From SZAS-103 sp038234715 (lineage in GTDB: Bacteria > Pseudomonadota > Gammaproteobacteria > Xanthomonadales > Xanthomonadaceae), in contig JBBQTD010000012.1 in assembly GCA_038234715.1 (NCBI GenBank), forward strand, positions 5,421 to 69,420: DNA of 64,000 nt, read 5' to 3'. Made by a program: the position numbers and the translations under genes. The stretch's first letter is position 1. Every line of letters starts with the position of its first letter. The notes under the pieces were generated by a model. The model had not been told where the DNA came from. It searched no databases and saw only the letters and a list, made by a program, of their open reading frames with translations. Positions 8,856 to 17,710 of this stretch are shown here, in pieces.

Positions 8856-9340
8856 CGAACGGCGCGCACGAGATAGTGCGCGAGCCCAGTCGGCAGCATC
8901 GTCTCGAACGCATCGCCTGCGCGCTTGCGCAGTGCCCCGCGCGCAAGGGGTGAGTCGATGCTGATCGTGCGCTCCTTCGCATCGGTTTCGTCCGGCCCGA
9001 CGATGCGGTAACTCTGGATCTCACCTGCGCATTCGATGTCGAAGCGGGCGCCGAAATAGATCACGCCCTGGTCCGTTGGCGGTTGGTCCACGACTTTCAG
9101 CGATGGCAAGCGCTTGCTGAGGTAGCGCACACGACGATCGATTTCGCCAAGCTGTTTTTTGCGGTAAATGTATTCGGCATTCTCGGAGCGATCGCCCTCG
9201 GCTGCTGCCGCAGCCAATGCGGCCACGACCTCAGGTCGCCTGCGTCTCCAGAGATCGTCGAGTTCGGCACGCAGGCGCTCGTAACCCTCGCGCGTGATGA
9301 TCGCGGTCGAATGCGGCGGAGGTGGGCGCCAGCGTGACAT
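8840..9340 (-). CDS. greB: Transcription elongation factor GreB
   Basis: A 166-residue Gre factor. The coiled-coil N-terminal domain shows TREGYERLRAELDDLWRRRR and EGDRSENAEYIYRKKQLGEI, with the acidic D-x-x-E tip that enters the RNA polymerase secondary channel; the C-terminal FKBP-like domain carries YRIVGPDETDAKERTISIDS and SPLARGALRKRAGD. The KKQLGEIDRRVRYLSKRL helix and basic character favour GreB over GreA. It restarts backtracked RNA polymerase by stimulating transcript cleavage. The reading frame continues far upstream to 10168, but only through antisense of the LemA and DUF2207 genes; the ATG at 9340 gives the family length. Confidence 0.95.
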   Translation of the reverse strand: MSRWRPPPPHSTAIITREGYERLRAELDDLWRRRRPEVVAALAAAAAEGDRSENAEYIYRKKQLGEIDRRVRYLSKRLPSLKVVDQPPTDQGVIYFGARFDIECAGEIQSYRIVGPDETDAKERTISIDSPLARGALRKRAGDAFETMLPTGLAHYLVRAVRYNGG

Positions 9341-9487
9341 GCCAGCATGATACGAGGCAGCCAGGCAGTTGCGTCGCCTATGCAACAATTGCCACCGGCG
9401 AGAGTAGGAAACACAGCAAGTCTTGAATGTCTGCACCTGCGTGTGCGGGCTCTCGTGCAGGAAGCACATAAAACCTGTAGGAGACAC

Positions 9488-10039
9488 ATGGCATATCTGT
9501 TCGTGGGCGCGCTCGTTGCTCTGGTGATTTGGGCGATCTGGACCTTCAACGGACTGGTGCGCCTGCGCAACCAGTCGCGTACGGCGTGGGCCGACATCGA
9601 CGTTCAACTTACCCGCCGCCATGACCTGGTGCCGATGCTGGTTGAATCTGTGAAGGCCTACGCGGGACACGAAAAGACCGTGCTCGAAAACGTGTCCGCC
9701 CTGCGCGCGCAGGCAATGATGTTGAAAAGTCCGCAGCAACTCGGACAAGTCGAGTCGGAACTGGAACAGGGCCTGGGACGGGTGCTGATGCTCCAGGAAG
9801 CGTATCCGGACCTGAAGGCAAATGGGAATTTCGCGCGATTGCAGGCCAGCCTGGTCGAGGTCGAGGACCACCTGCAATACGCGCGGCGCTTCTACAATGG
9901 CGCGGTGCGCGACCTGAACGACGGCATCCAGCGATTTCCCGCCTCGGCGATTGCGCGCGCGTTCGCATTCCAGCCGGGCGAGTTTTTCCACACCGATGGC
10001 GACGCACGCAATGCGCCGAAGGTCAAGGGCCTGGCATGA
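9488..10039 (+). CDS. LemA family protein
   Basis: A 183-residue protein with one N-terminal transmembrane helix (residues 2-22) and a helical periplasmic or cytoplasmic domain bearing the family motifs FNGLVRLRNQSRTAWADIDV, LTRRHDLVPMLVESVKAYAGHE and YNGAVRDLNDGIQRFP. The ATG at 9488 follows AGGAGACAC. The stop overlaps the DUF2207 start as ATGA. LemA and DUF2207 (YPPA-type) proteins are commonly paired; they are membrane proteins of unknown biochemical function, sometimes with envelope stress genes. Confidence 0.93.
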   Translation: MAYLFVGALVALVIWAIWTFNGLVRLRNQSRTAWADIDVQLTRRHDLVPMLVESVKAYAGHEKTVLENVSALRAQAMMLKSPQQLGQVESELEQGLGRVLMLQEAYPDLKANGNFARLQASLVEVEDHLQYARRFYNGAVRDLNDGIQRFPASAIARAFAFQPGEFFHTDGDARNAPKVKGLA

Positions 10040-11793
10040 ACGCAGCGGGGTGCCACCGGGCCTGGTTCGGCATGGTGCTGGTTGCGTTGCTGGCACTACT
10101 GGCTGCGTCCTCTGTCCGCGCGGACGAACGCATCCTCGACTTCCACAGCGAGATCGCAGTCGGAGCACAAGCAGACCTGGACGTCACCGAAATCATCAAG
10201 GTCCGTGCCGAGGGAGACGCGATCCGGCATGGCATCTATCGTGAGTTCCCCACGCACTACCAGGACCGGTTCGGCAACAACGTCGTCGTCGACTTTCGGC
10301 TGCTCGATACGCGGCGAGACGACAACGTGGAAAATGCCCATGTCGAGGCCCGCAGCAACGGCGTACGGATCTACCTCGGCGATGCGAACACGGTGCTCGA
10401 TCCGGGCACGTACACCTACGTCCTGCACTACGAGGCGACCCGCGAACTGGGCTTCTTCTCCGACCACGACGAGTTGTACTGGAACGCAACCGGCAACGAC
10501 TGGATCTTCCCGATCGACCATGCGAGCGTGCACGTGCACCTGCCCTCGCCAGTGGCTGCAGCGCAATTGCAAACGCTGGCATTTACCGGCCCGCAGGGAA
10601 GTCGCGGAAGCGACTGGCAGGCGCACGTCGACGGCCCCGGCGAAGCGAGCTACGCGACCACTGCGGTGACCGAGCCACACACTGGCATGACCATCGTGCT
10701 CATGTTTCCCAAGGGCGTGGTCGCCGAGCCATCAGCATCGAAGCGCCTGGGCTGGCTGCTCTCGGACAACGCCGCGCTGCTCATCGGGCTGTTCGGCCTG
10801 GTCCTGCTCTGGATCTACTACATGCTTGCCTGGCGCAGCGTAGGGCGTGACCTGCCATCCGGCGTGATCATCGCGCGGTACGACCCACCGCCGGGGTTCT
10901 CTCCCGGGGCACTGCGCTACATGTCCCGCATGGCCTACGACAACCGCTGCCTGTCCGCCGACCTTGTGGCGTTGGCGATCGGCGGATTCCTCACCATCCG
11001 CAACGATGATCCCGGGTCCTCGAAATCATGGTCCCTGGCGCGCCCCGAGCAGGCGATCGCCGAGCCCGCCGATCCAGCGCAGCGCGCACTCTGGCTGGGC
11101 CTGCTGCCTGTCCCGGGTGCACAACTGGAGTTGAAGGACACGAACGCATCCACCGTCGGGCCGGCGCGCGTTGCCCACGCTGCCGGCCTCAAGACCCGAG
11201 TCGAGAATCGCTACTTCGTCGCCAACCGCGGGGTAGTCGTTCCCGGCTTTGTCTTTACGGTGATTACTGGCTTGCCAGTTTTTGCGATCGGCGTGCACGG
11301 CGGGCTCGCGTTCGGGATCGTGCTGCTGGTGCTGATGATGGCGACGAATATCCTGTTCCTGCGCCTGATGAAAGCGCAGACGCCCGAGGGCCGCAAGGTG
11401 CTCGATGCCGCCGACGGGTTGAAGCTCTACCTGAACGTGGCCGACCGCGACGAATTGCATGCACTAGCCTTGCCCGATGCCGCCCAGCCCGCACTGGATG
11501 CCAATCGTTACCAGGCCCTGTTGCCGTTTGCGCTCGCTCTGGGTGTCGAGGAAGCGTGGACGCACAAGTTCACGACCGCCGTCGGCGCAGCGGCGGCAGC
11601 CCAGGCCGCGAGTTCGGCTGGCTGGTACGTCGGATACGGGGGCTTGCCGATGAATTTCTCGGACATGAGCCATTCGATCGGCAGCAGCCTTGGCAGTGCG
11701 ATCTCCTCGTCGGCATCGCCGCCCGGCAGCAGTTCGGGCGGTGGCGGCTCGTCTGGCGGTGGCGGTGGTGGCGGGGGTGGCGGTGGCTGGTAA
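10036..11793 (+). CDS. DUF2207 domain membrane protein with glycine-rich C-terminus
   Basis: A 585-residue protein with a signal peptide (about residues 1-29, ending SSVRADE). An extracytoplasmic beta-rich domain follows, containing HGIYREFPTHYQDRFG and LYWNATGNDWIFPI, hallmark DUF2207 features. A transmembrane helix lies near residues 245-265, then a cytoplasmic stretch and two more helices around 400-440. The last 35 residues are serine and glycine rich and end in an uninterrupted glycine run before a final Trp. This glycine-rich end is common in the family. It is co-translated with LemA. Function is unknown. Confidence 0.9.
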   Translation: MNAAGCHRAWFGMVLVALLALLAASSVRADERILDFHSEIAVGAQADLDVTEIIKVRAEGDAIRHGIYREFPTHYQDRFGNNVVVDFRLLDTRRDDNVENAHVEARSNGVRIYLGDANTVLDPGTYTYVLHYEATRELGFFSDHDELYWNATGNDWIFPIDHASVHVHLPSPVAAAQLQTLAFTGPQGSRGSDWQAHVDGPGEASYATTAVTEPHTGMTIVLMFPKGVVAEPSASKRLGWLLSDNAALLIGLFGLVLLWIYYMLAWRSVGRDLPSGVIIARYDPPPGFSPGALRYMSRMAYDNRCLSADLVALAIGGFLTIRNDDPGSSKSWSLARPEQAIAEPADPAQRALWLGLLPVPGAQLELKDTNASTVGPARVAHAAGLKTRVENRYFVANRGVVVPGFVFTVITGLPVFAIGVHGGLAFGIVLLVLMMATNILFLRLMKAQTPEGRKVLDAADGLKLYLNVADRDELHALALPDAAQPALDANRYQALLPFALALGVEEAWTHKFTTAVGAAAAAQAASSAGWYVGYGGLPMNFSDMSHSIGSSLGSAISSSASPPGSSSGGGGSSGGGGGGGGGGGW

Positions 11794-11824
11794 GCGAACG
11801 TGATGCGCCCAGGCAGGCGCGATG

Positions 11825-13297
11825 TCACGAGTCCACAGGCGCCGTTCCAGGTTGCGCACCATGCACGCGGCGCGACAGCTGTTCGACTTCGACCAGTCGT
11901 TGCACCAATTCCGCATACGCCGGATGGGCTGGCAGGAACTGGTCGATCGCGCCTTGCAGTACGGCGCGTGCGCCCTCGATATCGGAGCGGCGTTCCAGCA
12001 GGAGTCGCGCAGCGATCAGCGCGTTCGCCGCACCCTCGAGATCACGTGGGTAGCGTGGCACGAAATCCTGCAGCAGCACCAGCGCGAGGTCGATCTGACC
12101 GAGGCGTTCGGCGATGTGCGCAAGTCGAGTGGCCAGTTCGGAAGAGGCCGGCCGGAACTGAGGATCGCGCGCAAGCGATTCGCGCAGCAGAGACAGCGCC
12201 TCGCGGCCCGCACCCGTGGCGATCAGCTGGGCGAGGCGATCGCGCGCATGGGCTTGCAGTGACACGTGGTCGCCGATCCCACTCAGCAAGGCGCGGTAGC
12301 GCTTGTGCATCGCCGCGGACGCATGGCGCTCGGTCGCCAGGCAGCGTCCGAGTTCTTGCGCGGCTGCAGCAGATTCGCCGGCCTCGGCGAGAAACTCCAC
12401 GCGCTGCAGCAACGGTTCATGCCGATCCTCCGGACGCAGTACAGTCAGTGGAACCGGGGTGAAATCGAATGCCGCGCGATGCGAGTACACAACCCGGCCG
12501 AGGAAATGGAAATACATCACCATCGCGTAGAACCACACGAAGCCCGCGAGCACTTGTCCGAACACGGTGGTCACCCAGTCCGCAAGCACCTTGCCCAGGA
12601 ACAACAGCACCGTACCGAGCGTAATCGACAGGGGGGTCAATACGTTCATTGTCACGACCATCAGCTGGAGCGTCCCCAACACGAAAGTCGCGCCAATCAA
12701 CAGGGCGTATGTGATCCCGAGACCTTCGACCACCTGCAGCAGCCGCGCAGGATCGAATGCGGCGCGCATGTCGCGGCTCATCGCTGCCGTGAGGATCATC
12801 GCAGGTTGCACGCATGCGATCAGGCCGACGCCGAGCCAGCACAGGCCATTCGACTCGACGCGGTAGTCCAGCCACAGCCGGCAGACCAGGAACAGAGCCT
12901 GCAGGATCAATAGTGTCCAGCCCATGCCGTCGGGCTCGATCGCGAACTCCGGCGCAACCGACGAGCCGTTCGCGCTGCGCTCAAGGACTTCCACCGCGTA
13001 GCGGCAGACTGCCGCCCACACGAACAGCAGGACCACGAATCCCACCAGGGGAGCGGGCGTCAGCAGCATGCCCAGGGACAACGCGACCAGCGTCGTCAGC
13101 GCAGGCGTCTGCGCCGGATACGCAAGGATCGCCACGATGTCGCTTCGTCCGCCCGGCGGAAATCCCGGCGTACGGGACACAGTCACGCGCGGTTCCAGTT
13201 TGAGCTCTGGGACAGCTTGACCCGAGCACAACCTTGCTCGCTCGCCCGGGTTCCAATTTCCACCGCACCTGGCTGGTGGTGGCTGCGGATGCGCCAT
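11825..13297 (-). CDS. Unclassified multi-pass membrane protein with C-terminal TPR-like region
   Basis: A protein of up to 490 residues that I do not recognise. The first 280 residues contain roughly six hydrophobic segments, including LTTLVALSLGMLLTPAPLVG and GWTLLILQALFLVCRLWLDY. The rest is a helical, alanine/leucine-rich region with TPR character (RLGQIDLALVLLQDFVPRYP and ARAVLQGAIDQFLPAHPAY). The start is uncertain: ATG 13297 has no clear ribosome site, and GTG codons near 13187 are alternatives that would remove a hydrophilic leader. It is divergent from the transglycosylase gene and convergent with the DUF2207 gene. Confidence 0.7.
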   Translation of the reverse strand: MAHPQPPPARCGGNWNPGERARLCSGQAVPELKLEPRVTVSRTPGFPPGGRSDIVAILAYPAQTPALTTLVALSLGMLLTPAPLVGFVVLLFVWAAVCRYAVEVLERSANGSSVAPEFAIEPDGMGWTLLILQALFLVCRLWLDYRVESNGLCWLGVGLIACVQPAMILTAAMSRDMRAAFDPARLLQVVEGLGITYALLIGATFVLGTLQLMVVTMNVLTPLSITLGTVLLFLGKVLADWVTTVFGQVLAGFVWFYAMVMYFHFLGRVVYSHRAAFDFTPVPLTVLRPEDRHEPLLQRVEFLAEAGESAAAAQELGRCLATERHASAAMHKRYRALLSGIGDHVSLQAHARDRLAQLIATGAGREALSLLRESLARDPQFRPASSELATRLAHIAERLGQIDLALVLLQDFVPRYPRDLEGAANALIAARLLLERRSDIEGARAVLQGAIDQFLPAHPAYAELVQRLVEVEQLSRRVHGAQPGTAPVDS

Positions 13298-13455
13298 GCG
13301 ATCGCAACAGCGTTGGTACGCGTCGGGGACACGTCAGATTCCAACGCGATAGTCTTGCTGATTCTAATCTCCCAGGACCCTGCGCGGTAGCCGTTTCGCG
13401 CGCGCCCGGCGATGGTAGTCTGCGGCATCGAATGTTGCCCTCCACAGGAATCCCA

Positions 13456-14988
13456 ATGCGTCGTGTCCTGCTTGTGCTGTGTACCTTGTCGCTCGCCGCG
13501 TGCGCGACCGAACCAGGCGTGAAATCCGCTCCATCGACCGCAGCACGTACCGGTATCCCGGCCGTTGACGCGCTCTACGTGCGCCTCGAGGCGGATACCG
13601 CGCGCTACAACGCGGGCCTGGACACGATTGCGCACGGCGATACCGATACCGGGCGCAAGGCGACAAGGGGCGCGAGCACCGACCTGCTCGACGCGGCCAG
13701 TCGTTGCCAGGCAACGCCATTGTGCGACAGCAACCGTTTCATCGCCGCGTACGACGCGCTACTCACGCGCCAGGGCAGCGTCTTGAACAACCAAGGCGAA
13801 GGATTCGCGGAGATCGAGGACAACAACAAACCGTCGTCGGTGCCGAGCGATGGTTCGCCGGTGATCTCGAACCTGCCTGCGGCGGCGCGCCCGGTCGCAA
13901 TGCTCAAGGGACGCGACCTGCGCGAGATCATCACCCTCAACGAACCCATGAAGGCCGCCCTCACCGAGTGGCTGACGTCCAATCGCCCGCAACTGATCGA
14001 CGCATGGGAAAACTACCAGTACATGCGGCAGCTGATGTGGCCCGAATACGAACGCGCCGGACTTCCGGAAGCACTGTTGTTCGGCATCATGGCGCAGGAG
14101 TCCGGCGGCAAGGTGCACGCGGTTTCGCGTTCCGGCGCGGCGGGCCTGCTGCAATTCATGCCATCCACCGGGCAACGTTATGGCCTCGGGAACTTCAACG
14201 GGTTCGACACCCGCTACGACCCGACGCTTGCGACCCGCGCAAACGTGCAATACCTCAACGAGCGCTTTGCCGAGCTCGGAAACAATCTCGAACTCGCGGT
14301 AGCCGCGTACAACGGCGGCGAGGGTCGCGTTGCGAGGCTGTATTCAAGCACCGGCGGCAAGGGCTTCTGGGATCCCGAAGTGTATGGCCAGCTTGCCCCG
14401 GAAACACGCGATTACGTGCCACGCGTGCTTGCTGCGGCATGGCTGTTCCTCAATGCCAGGGAGTACGGGCTGGATTTCCCGCGCGTCAACGCCGGCGAAC
14501 CGCAACAGCTGGCGCTTGCGCGCGCGACATCGATCAACGAACTCACCATCTGCCTTGGCAACAACGGCGTGCGCAATGGGTGGTTCCGCGCACTGCGCAA
14601 CCTCAACCCGCGCTACGAGCCGCACGACCCGATCGCGGCCGGAACCGTCGTTCGCGTTCCTCCCTACGTGACGCGGCTGTATCGCGCGAACTGCGTGGAC
14701 AACAACGCGCGCGCGCAACTCGCCTCCGACCTGGCATCAGCGCGCAAGCCGACGGTGCTCGCCCAACCGCAGCCGGTTCAGGTTGCGGTGGAAGAGGAAC
14801 CGCATGCGCGCAACCGCGACAAGGCTGGCGCCAGCACCTACACCGTCGGCCGCGGCGATACGCTTGCCGAAATCGCCGACCGCAAGGATTGCGACGAGCG
14901 TGAGCTCGCACGCGCGAACGGGATCAGGGCACCCTACACATTGCACAAGGGGCAGAGGATCAGGCTGGTGGGTTGCTATCGTCGCTAG
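13456..14988 (+). CDS. mltD: MltD-like membrane-bound lytic transglycosylase with LysM domain
   Basis: A 510-residue protein. The ATG at 13456 (CAGGAA upstream) opens a lipoprotein signal, MRRVLLVLCTLSLAAC, with the lipidated Cys near residue 16. The SLT domain carries the catalytic Glu215 in AQESGG, followed by SRSGAAGLLQFMPSTGQRYG and AVAAYNGGEGRV. A C-terminal LysM (about residues 460-505, YTVGRGDTLAEIADRKDCDE) would bind peptidoglycan. It cleaves the glycan strand to form 1,6-anhydro ends at the inner face of the outer membrane. One LysM rather than several is present. The reading frame extends upstream to 13234 without supporting features. Confidence 0.93.
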   Translation: MRRVLLVLCTLSLAACATEPGVKSAPSTAARTGIPAVDALYVRLEADTARYNAGLDTIAHGDTDTGRKATRGASTDLLDAASRCQATPLCDSNRFIAAYDALLTRQGSVLNNQGEGFAEIEDNNKPSSVPSDGSPVISNLPAAARPVAMLKGRDLREIITLNEPMKAALTEWLTSNRPQLIDAWENYQYMRQLMWPEYERAGLPEALLFGIMAQESGGKVHAVSRSGAAGLLQFMPSTGQRYGLGNFNGFDTRYDPTLATRANVQYLNERFAELGNNLELAVAAYNGGEGRVARLYSSTGGKGFWDPEVYGQLAPETRDYVPRVLAAAWLFLNAREYGLDFPRVNAGEPQQLALARATSINELTICLGNNGVRNGWFRALRNLNPRYEPHDPIAAGTVVRVPPYVTRLYRANCVDNNARAQLASDLASARKPTVLAQPQPVQVAVEEEPHARNRDKAGASTYTVGRGDTLAEIADRKDCDERELARANGIRAPYTLHKGQRIRLVGCYRR

Positions 14989-15097
14989 TCGGAGCCGTTG
15001 TCATCCCCCCCATCCTTTCGGCGGGACCGCAGGATGTTGATCCGGCAAATTCACGATCCGGATCTGTACATTGCATGCGCCAATCGAGGGCAATCGG

Positions 15098-15955
15098 CTA
15101 CAAAACCTGGCCCAGGCGTTGACCGAGCCTGACTGCCTGCTCGGACTGCAACGACACGTCGAGTGAGACGCCATCTTTCGGCAACAGCACGATCACCGTC
15201 GATCCGTAATTGAAGCGTGCCATTTCGGCGAAGCGTTCGATGGTGATGTTCTTTCCGCGCCAGTCCTTGCGCACGATCCGCGATGCGTAGCGCGGGATCT
15301 CCACGCCACTCCACACCGTCTCCACCCCAGACACCATCACAGCGCCGACCATGACCAAGCACATCGGGCCGAACGCGGTATCGAAATGGCAGACCAGTCT
15401 TTCGTTGCGCGCGAACAGGCGCGGGATCGCCCGCGCCGCGAACGGGGCGACGCTGAAGATGCGTCCGGGCACGTGCAATGTTTCGCGCAGGGTGCCGGTC
15501 CACGGCATGTGCACGCGATGGTAGTCGCGCGGCGCGAGGTACACGGTGGCGAACCAGCCATCGTCGAAAGGCGCTGCGGCTGCACGGTCGCCAAGCAATT
15601 CCGCGGCGGTGTAGCTCTGACCCTTGGCCTGGAAGATACGCCCCGGATCATCGGATGGACCGCCGATGCGTCCGAGCTGGCTGATGCGTCCGTCCGCCGG
15701 CATCAGCAATGCGGAAGGATCAGGATCGGGGGTGCGTGCGCCGGGCTTGAGCGCGCGCGTAAAGAATGTGTTGAAGCTCGCAAACGCGTATGGATCGGAT
15801 TGCTCTGCTTCGCTCGTATCCACATCGAAGTGGCGCACGACCAGCCCGATCAGCCAGTCCTTCCATGGCCGCCAGCGCCAGTTGGCCGCATACATCGCGA
15901 GGCGCGAAAGCAGCCGGTGCGGCAGCAGGTATTGCAGGGCGACTGTTGGTTTCAT
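15098..15955 (-). CDS. psd: Phosphatidylserine decarboxylase proenzyme
   Basis: A 285-residue protein from ATG 15955. It shows NTFFTRALKPGARP-like sequence, MPADGRISQLG, YLAPRDYHRVHMPWTG, and the self-cleavage site YGST with Ser252, which becomes the pyruvoyl cofactor. It converts phosphatidylserine to phosphatidylethanolamine at the inner membrane. The start lies two bases from the end of the SCO gene, so the two are probably co-transcribed; the open frame reading upstream from 16558 is the SCO gene out of frame. Note that asd here denotes a different gene. Confidence 0.96.
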   Translation of the reverse strand: MKPTVALQYLLPHRLLSRLAMYAANWRWRPWKDWLIGLVVRHFDVDTSEAEQSDPYAFASFNTFFTRALKPGARTPDPDPSALLMPADGRISQLGRIGGPSDDPGRIFQAKGQSYTAAELLGDRAAAAPFDDGWFATVYLAPRDYHRVHMPWTGTLRETLHVPGRIFSVAPFAARAIPRLFARNERLVCHFDTAFGPMCLVMVGAVMVSGVETVWSGVEIPRYASRIVRKDWRGKNITIERFAEMARFNYGSTVIVLLPKDGVSLDVSLQSEQAVRLGQRLGQVL

Positions 15956-15957
15956 GC

Positions 15958-16686
15958 TCAATGCGCCTGCTTCGAGGGGGAAGCGGCGACGGTCGCCCGT
16001 GTCAACGCATCCAGATCCGCGCCGATCGCGACGGGATCGAATGGCGGATGGATCAGCCCGGCCATGTTTCCATTCACGTCCAGGACCGACACGCTTGCGG
16101 AATGGTCGATCGTGTAGTCGCGACCGGTCGTCGGTACCTTCATGTAGACCATGCCCAGGCTGCGCGCGAACTTCGCAAGCGTCGTCTCGTCCGCAGTCGC
16201 GGCCAGCAGGTCCTTGCCGAAGAAATGCGCGTACTCGCCGACATGCTGCGGAGTATCGCGGCCGGGGTCGACCGAGACGAACAAAACGCGCGGACGCATC
16301 GCGGGTGGCATCGCGGTCCACGCCTTGGCCGCCTGGCCAAGGCTCTGCAGCGTGGTCGGGCACACGTCGGGACAGCGCGTGAAGCCCAAGAACACCAGGC
16401 TCCAGTGACCCTGCATCGCCTGCGGGGTGAGCGCGCTGCCGTCGGACAAGGTCAGCCGGTAAGGAGCCAGCACGCGCGAGGTCGGGAACAGGGTCACGCT
16501 GCGCATGGAGGGCGTCGCCATAGCCGCAGGAGGCGCGAAATACGTCTGCGCCGCCCACAGGCCAAGGCCAGCGGCTACCGCGGCGGCGAGGATATACAGA
16601 GTGGAGTAGCGGATCGAACCGCGCATGCCGGTGGCAAGCGATGGAGGGGGTGTCTTTGCCGCGGACGTCGCTGGAAGTGGTGGCAT
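15958..16686 (-). CDS. SCO family copper protein (cytochrome oxidase assembly)
   Basis: A 242-residue protein with an N-terminal membrane anchor (about residues 27-50) and a thioredoxin-like domain. The copper-binding motif CPDVCP gives C105 and C109, and H195 in YTIDHSASV is the third ligand, so all three residues are present. SCO proteins deliver copper to the CuA centre of cytochrome c oxidase. ATG 16686 is preceded by a TATAAT hexamer only six bases away, which would make that transcript nearly leaderless; an alternative start is Met21 (16626), just before the membrane anchor. Confidence 0.92.
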   Translation of the reverse strand: MPPLPATSAAKTPPPSLATGMRGSIRYSTLYILAAAVAAGLGLWAAQTYFAPPAAMATPSMRSVTLFPTSRVLAPYRLTLSDGSALTPQAMQGHWSLVFLGFTRCPDVCPTTLQSLGQAAKAWTAMPPAMRPRVLFVSVDPGRDTPQHVGEYAHFFGKDLLAATADETTLAKFARSLGMVYMKVPTTGRDYTIDHSASVSVLDVNGNMAGLIHPPFDPVAIGADLDALTRATVAASPSKQAH

Positions 16687-16745
16687 GAAACGATTATAGC
16701 GGGCAGGAACGATATACTCGTGCGCCTCCGACAGCGTGTGACAGC

Positions 16746-17660
16746 ATGGCCGCCGAACTCGCGACGATCATCGACCTCATCCGTTACGGTGCGAGCCGCT
16801 TCGGCGCGGCGCGGCTGACCTTTGGCCACAGCTACGACAACGCGATCGACGAAGCGACGCAACTGGTCCTGCACGCGCTGCATCTTCCTCACGACATGAA
16901 CCCCGTGTATGGACACGCACGCGTGACAGTCGACGAGAAAGAAGTCGTGCTGGCGCTGTTTGCGCGGCGCTTGTGCGAGCGAATCCCGGCCGCGTACCTG
17001 ACCGGCGAGGCATGGTTCGCGGGACTGAGTTTCAAGACCGATCCGCGTGCGCTGGTCCCGCGCTCGCCGATCGCCGAATTGATCGAGGCCGATTTTCATC
17101 CGTGGCTCGGCGAACTCCACGTGCAGCGCGCGCTGGACCTCTGCACCGGATCGGGCTGCATCGCGATCGCGATGGCGCACCACAACGCGCACTGGCAAGT
17201 CGATGCGACCGACATCAGTGACGGCGCGCTGGCGCTCGCGCATGAGAATGTCGCGCACCTGCATGTGCACAACGTGCGCTTGTTGAAGTCCGACCTATTC
17301 GCAGCCCTCGGCGGCCAGACCTACGACCTGATCGTGAGCAATCCCCCTTACGTGACCCATGCGGAAGTCGCCGCATTGCCACCCGAATACGCGCACGAAC
17401 CGGTGCTCGGCCTGCGCGCGGGCGATGACGGGCTGGATCTCGCTCTGAAGATTCTCCGCGACGCGCCAGCGCACCTTGCCGACGATGGCGTGCTGATCGT
17501 CGAAGTGGGCGAGAGCGAACGCGCACTGGTGGAACTGCTGCCGGAAATCCCATTCGCGTGGATCGAGTTCAAGGTCGGGCAGATGGGCATCTTTGCGGTC
17601 GGCCGCGGTGACCTGCTCGCGAATCGCGAGCGCATCCGGGAACTTGCCGATGCGCGGTGA
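16746..17660 (+). CDS. prmB: Ribosomal protein uL3 glutamine methyltransferase PrmB
   Basis: A 304-residue class I methyltransferase. It has the SAM-binding motif LDLCTGSGCIAIAMA near residue 135 and the catalytic NPPYVT near residue 200. The N-terminal helical domain (SYDNAIDEATQLVLHALHLP) and ERIPAAYLTGEAWFAGLSF match PrmB rather than PrmC. It methylates a Gln of ribosomal protein L3. The gene ends 50 bases before aroC, the usual order in gammaproteobacteria (prmB-aroC). Confidence 0.95.
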   Translation: MAAELATIIDLIRYGASRFGAARLTFGHSYDNAIDEATQLVLHALHLPHDMNPVYGHARVTVDEKEVVLALFARRLCERIPAAYLTGEAWFAGLSFKTDPRALVPRSPIAELIEADFHPWLGELHVQRALDLCTGSGCIAIAMAHHNAHWQVDATDISDGALALAHENVAHLHVHNVRLLKSDLFAALGGQTYDLIVSNPPYVTHAEVAALPPEYAHEPVLGLRAGDDGLDLALKILRDAPAHLADDGVLIVEVGESERALVELLPEIPFAWIEFKVGQMGIFAVGRGDLLANRERIRELADAR

Positions 17661-17710
17661 GCCAATCTCGCCATCGATTTCCAGGCCAATTGTTTTTCGG
17701 CGCGATCATC

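Noticed and set aside
14989..15097. Shared terminator between the MltD and psd genes
   Set aside because: Repeated GATCCGG words are present but no stem with a U-run could be drawn.
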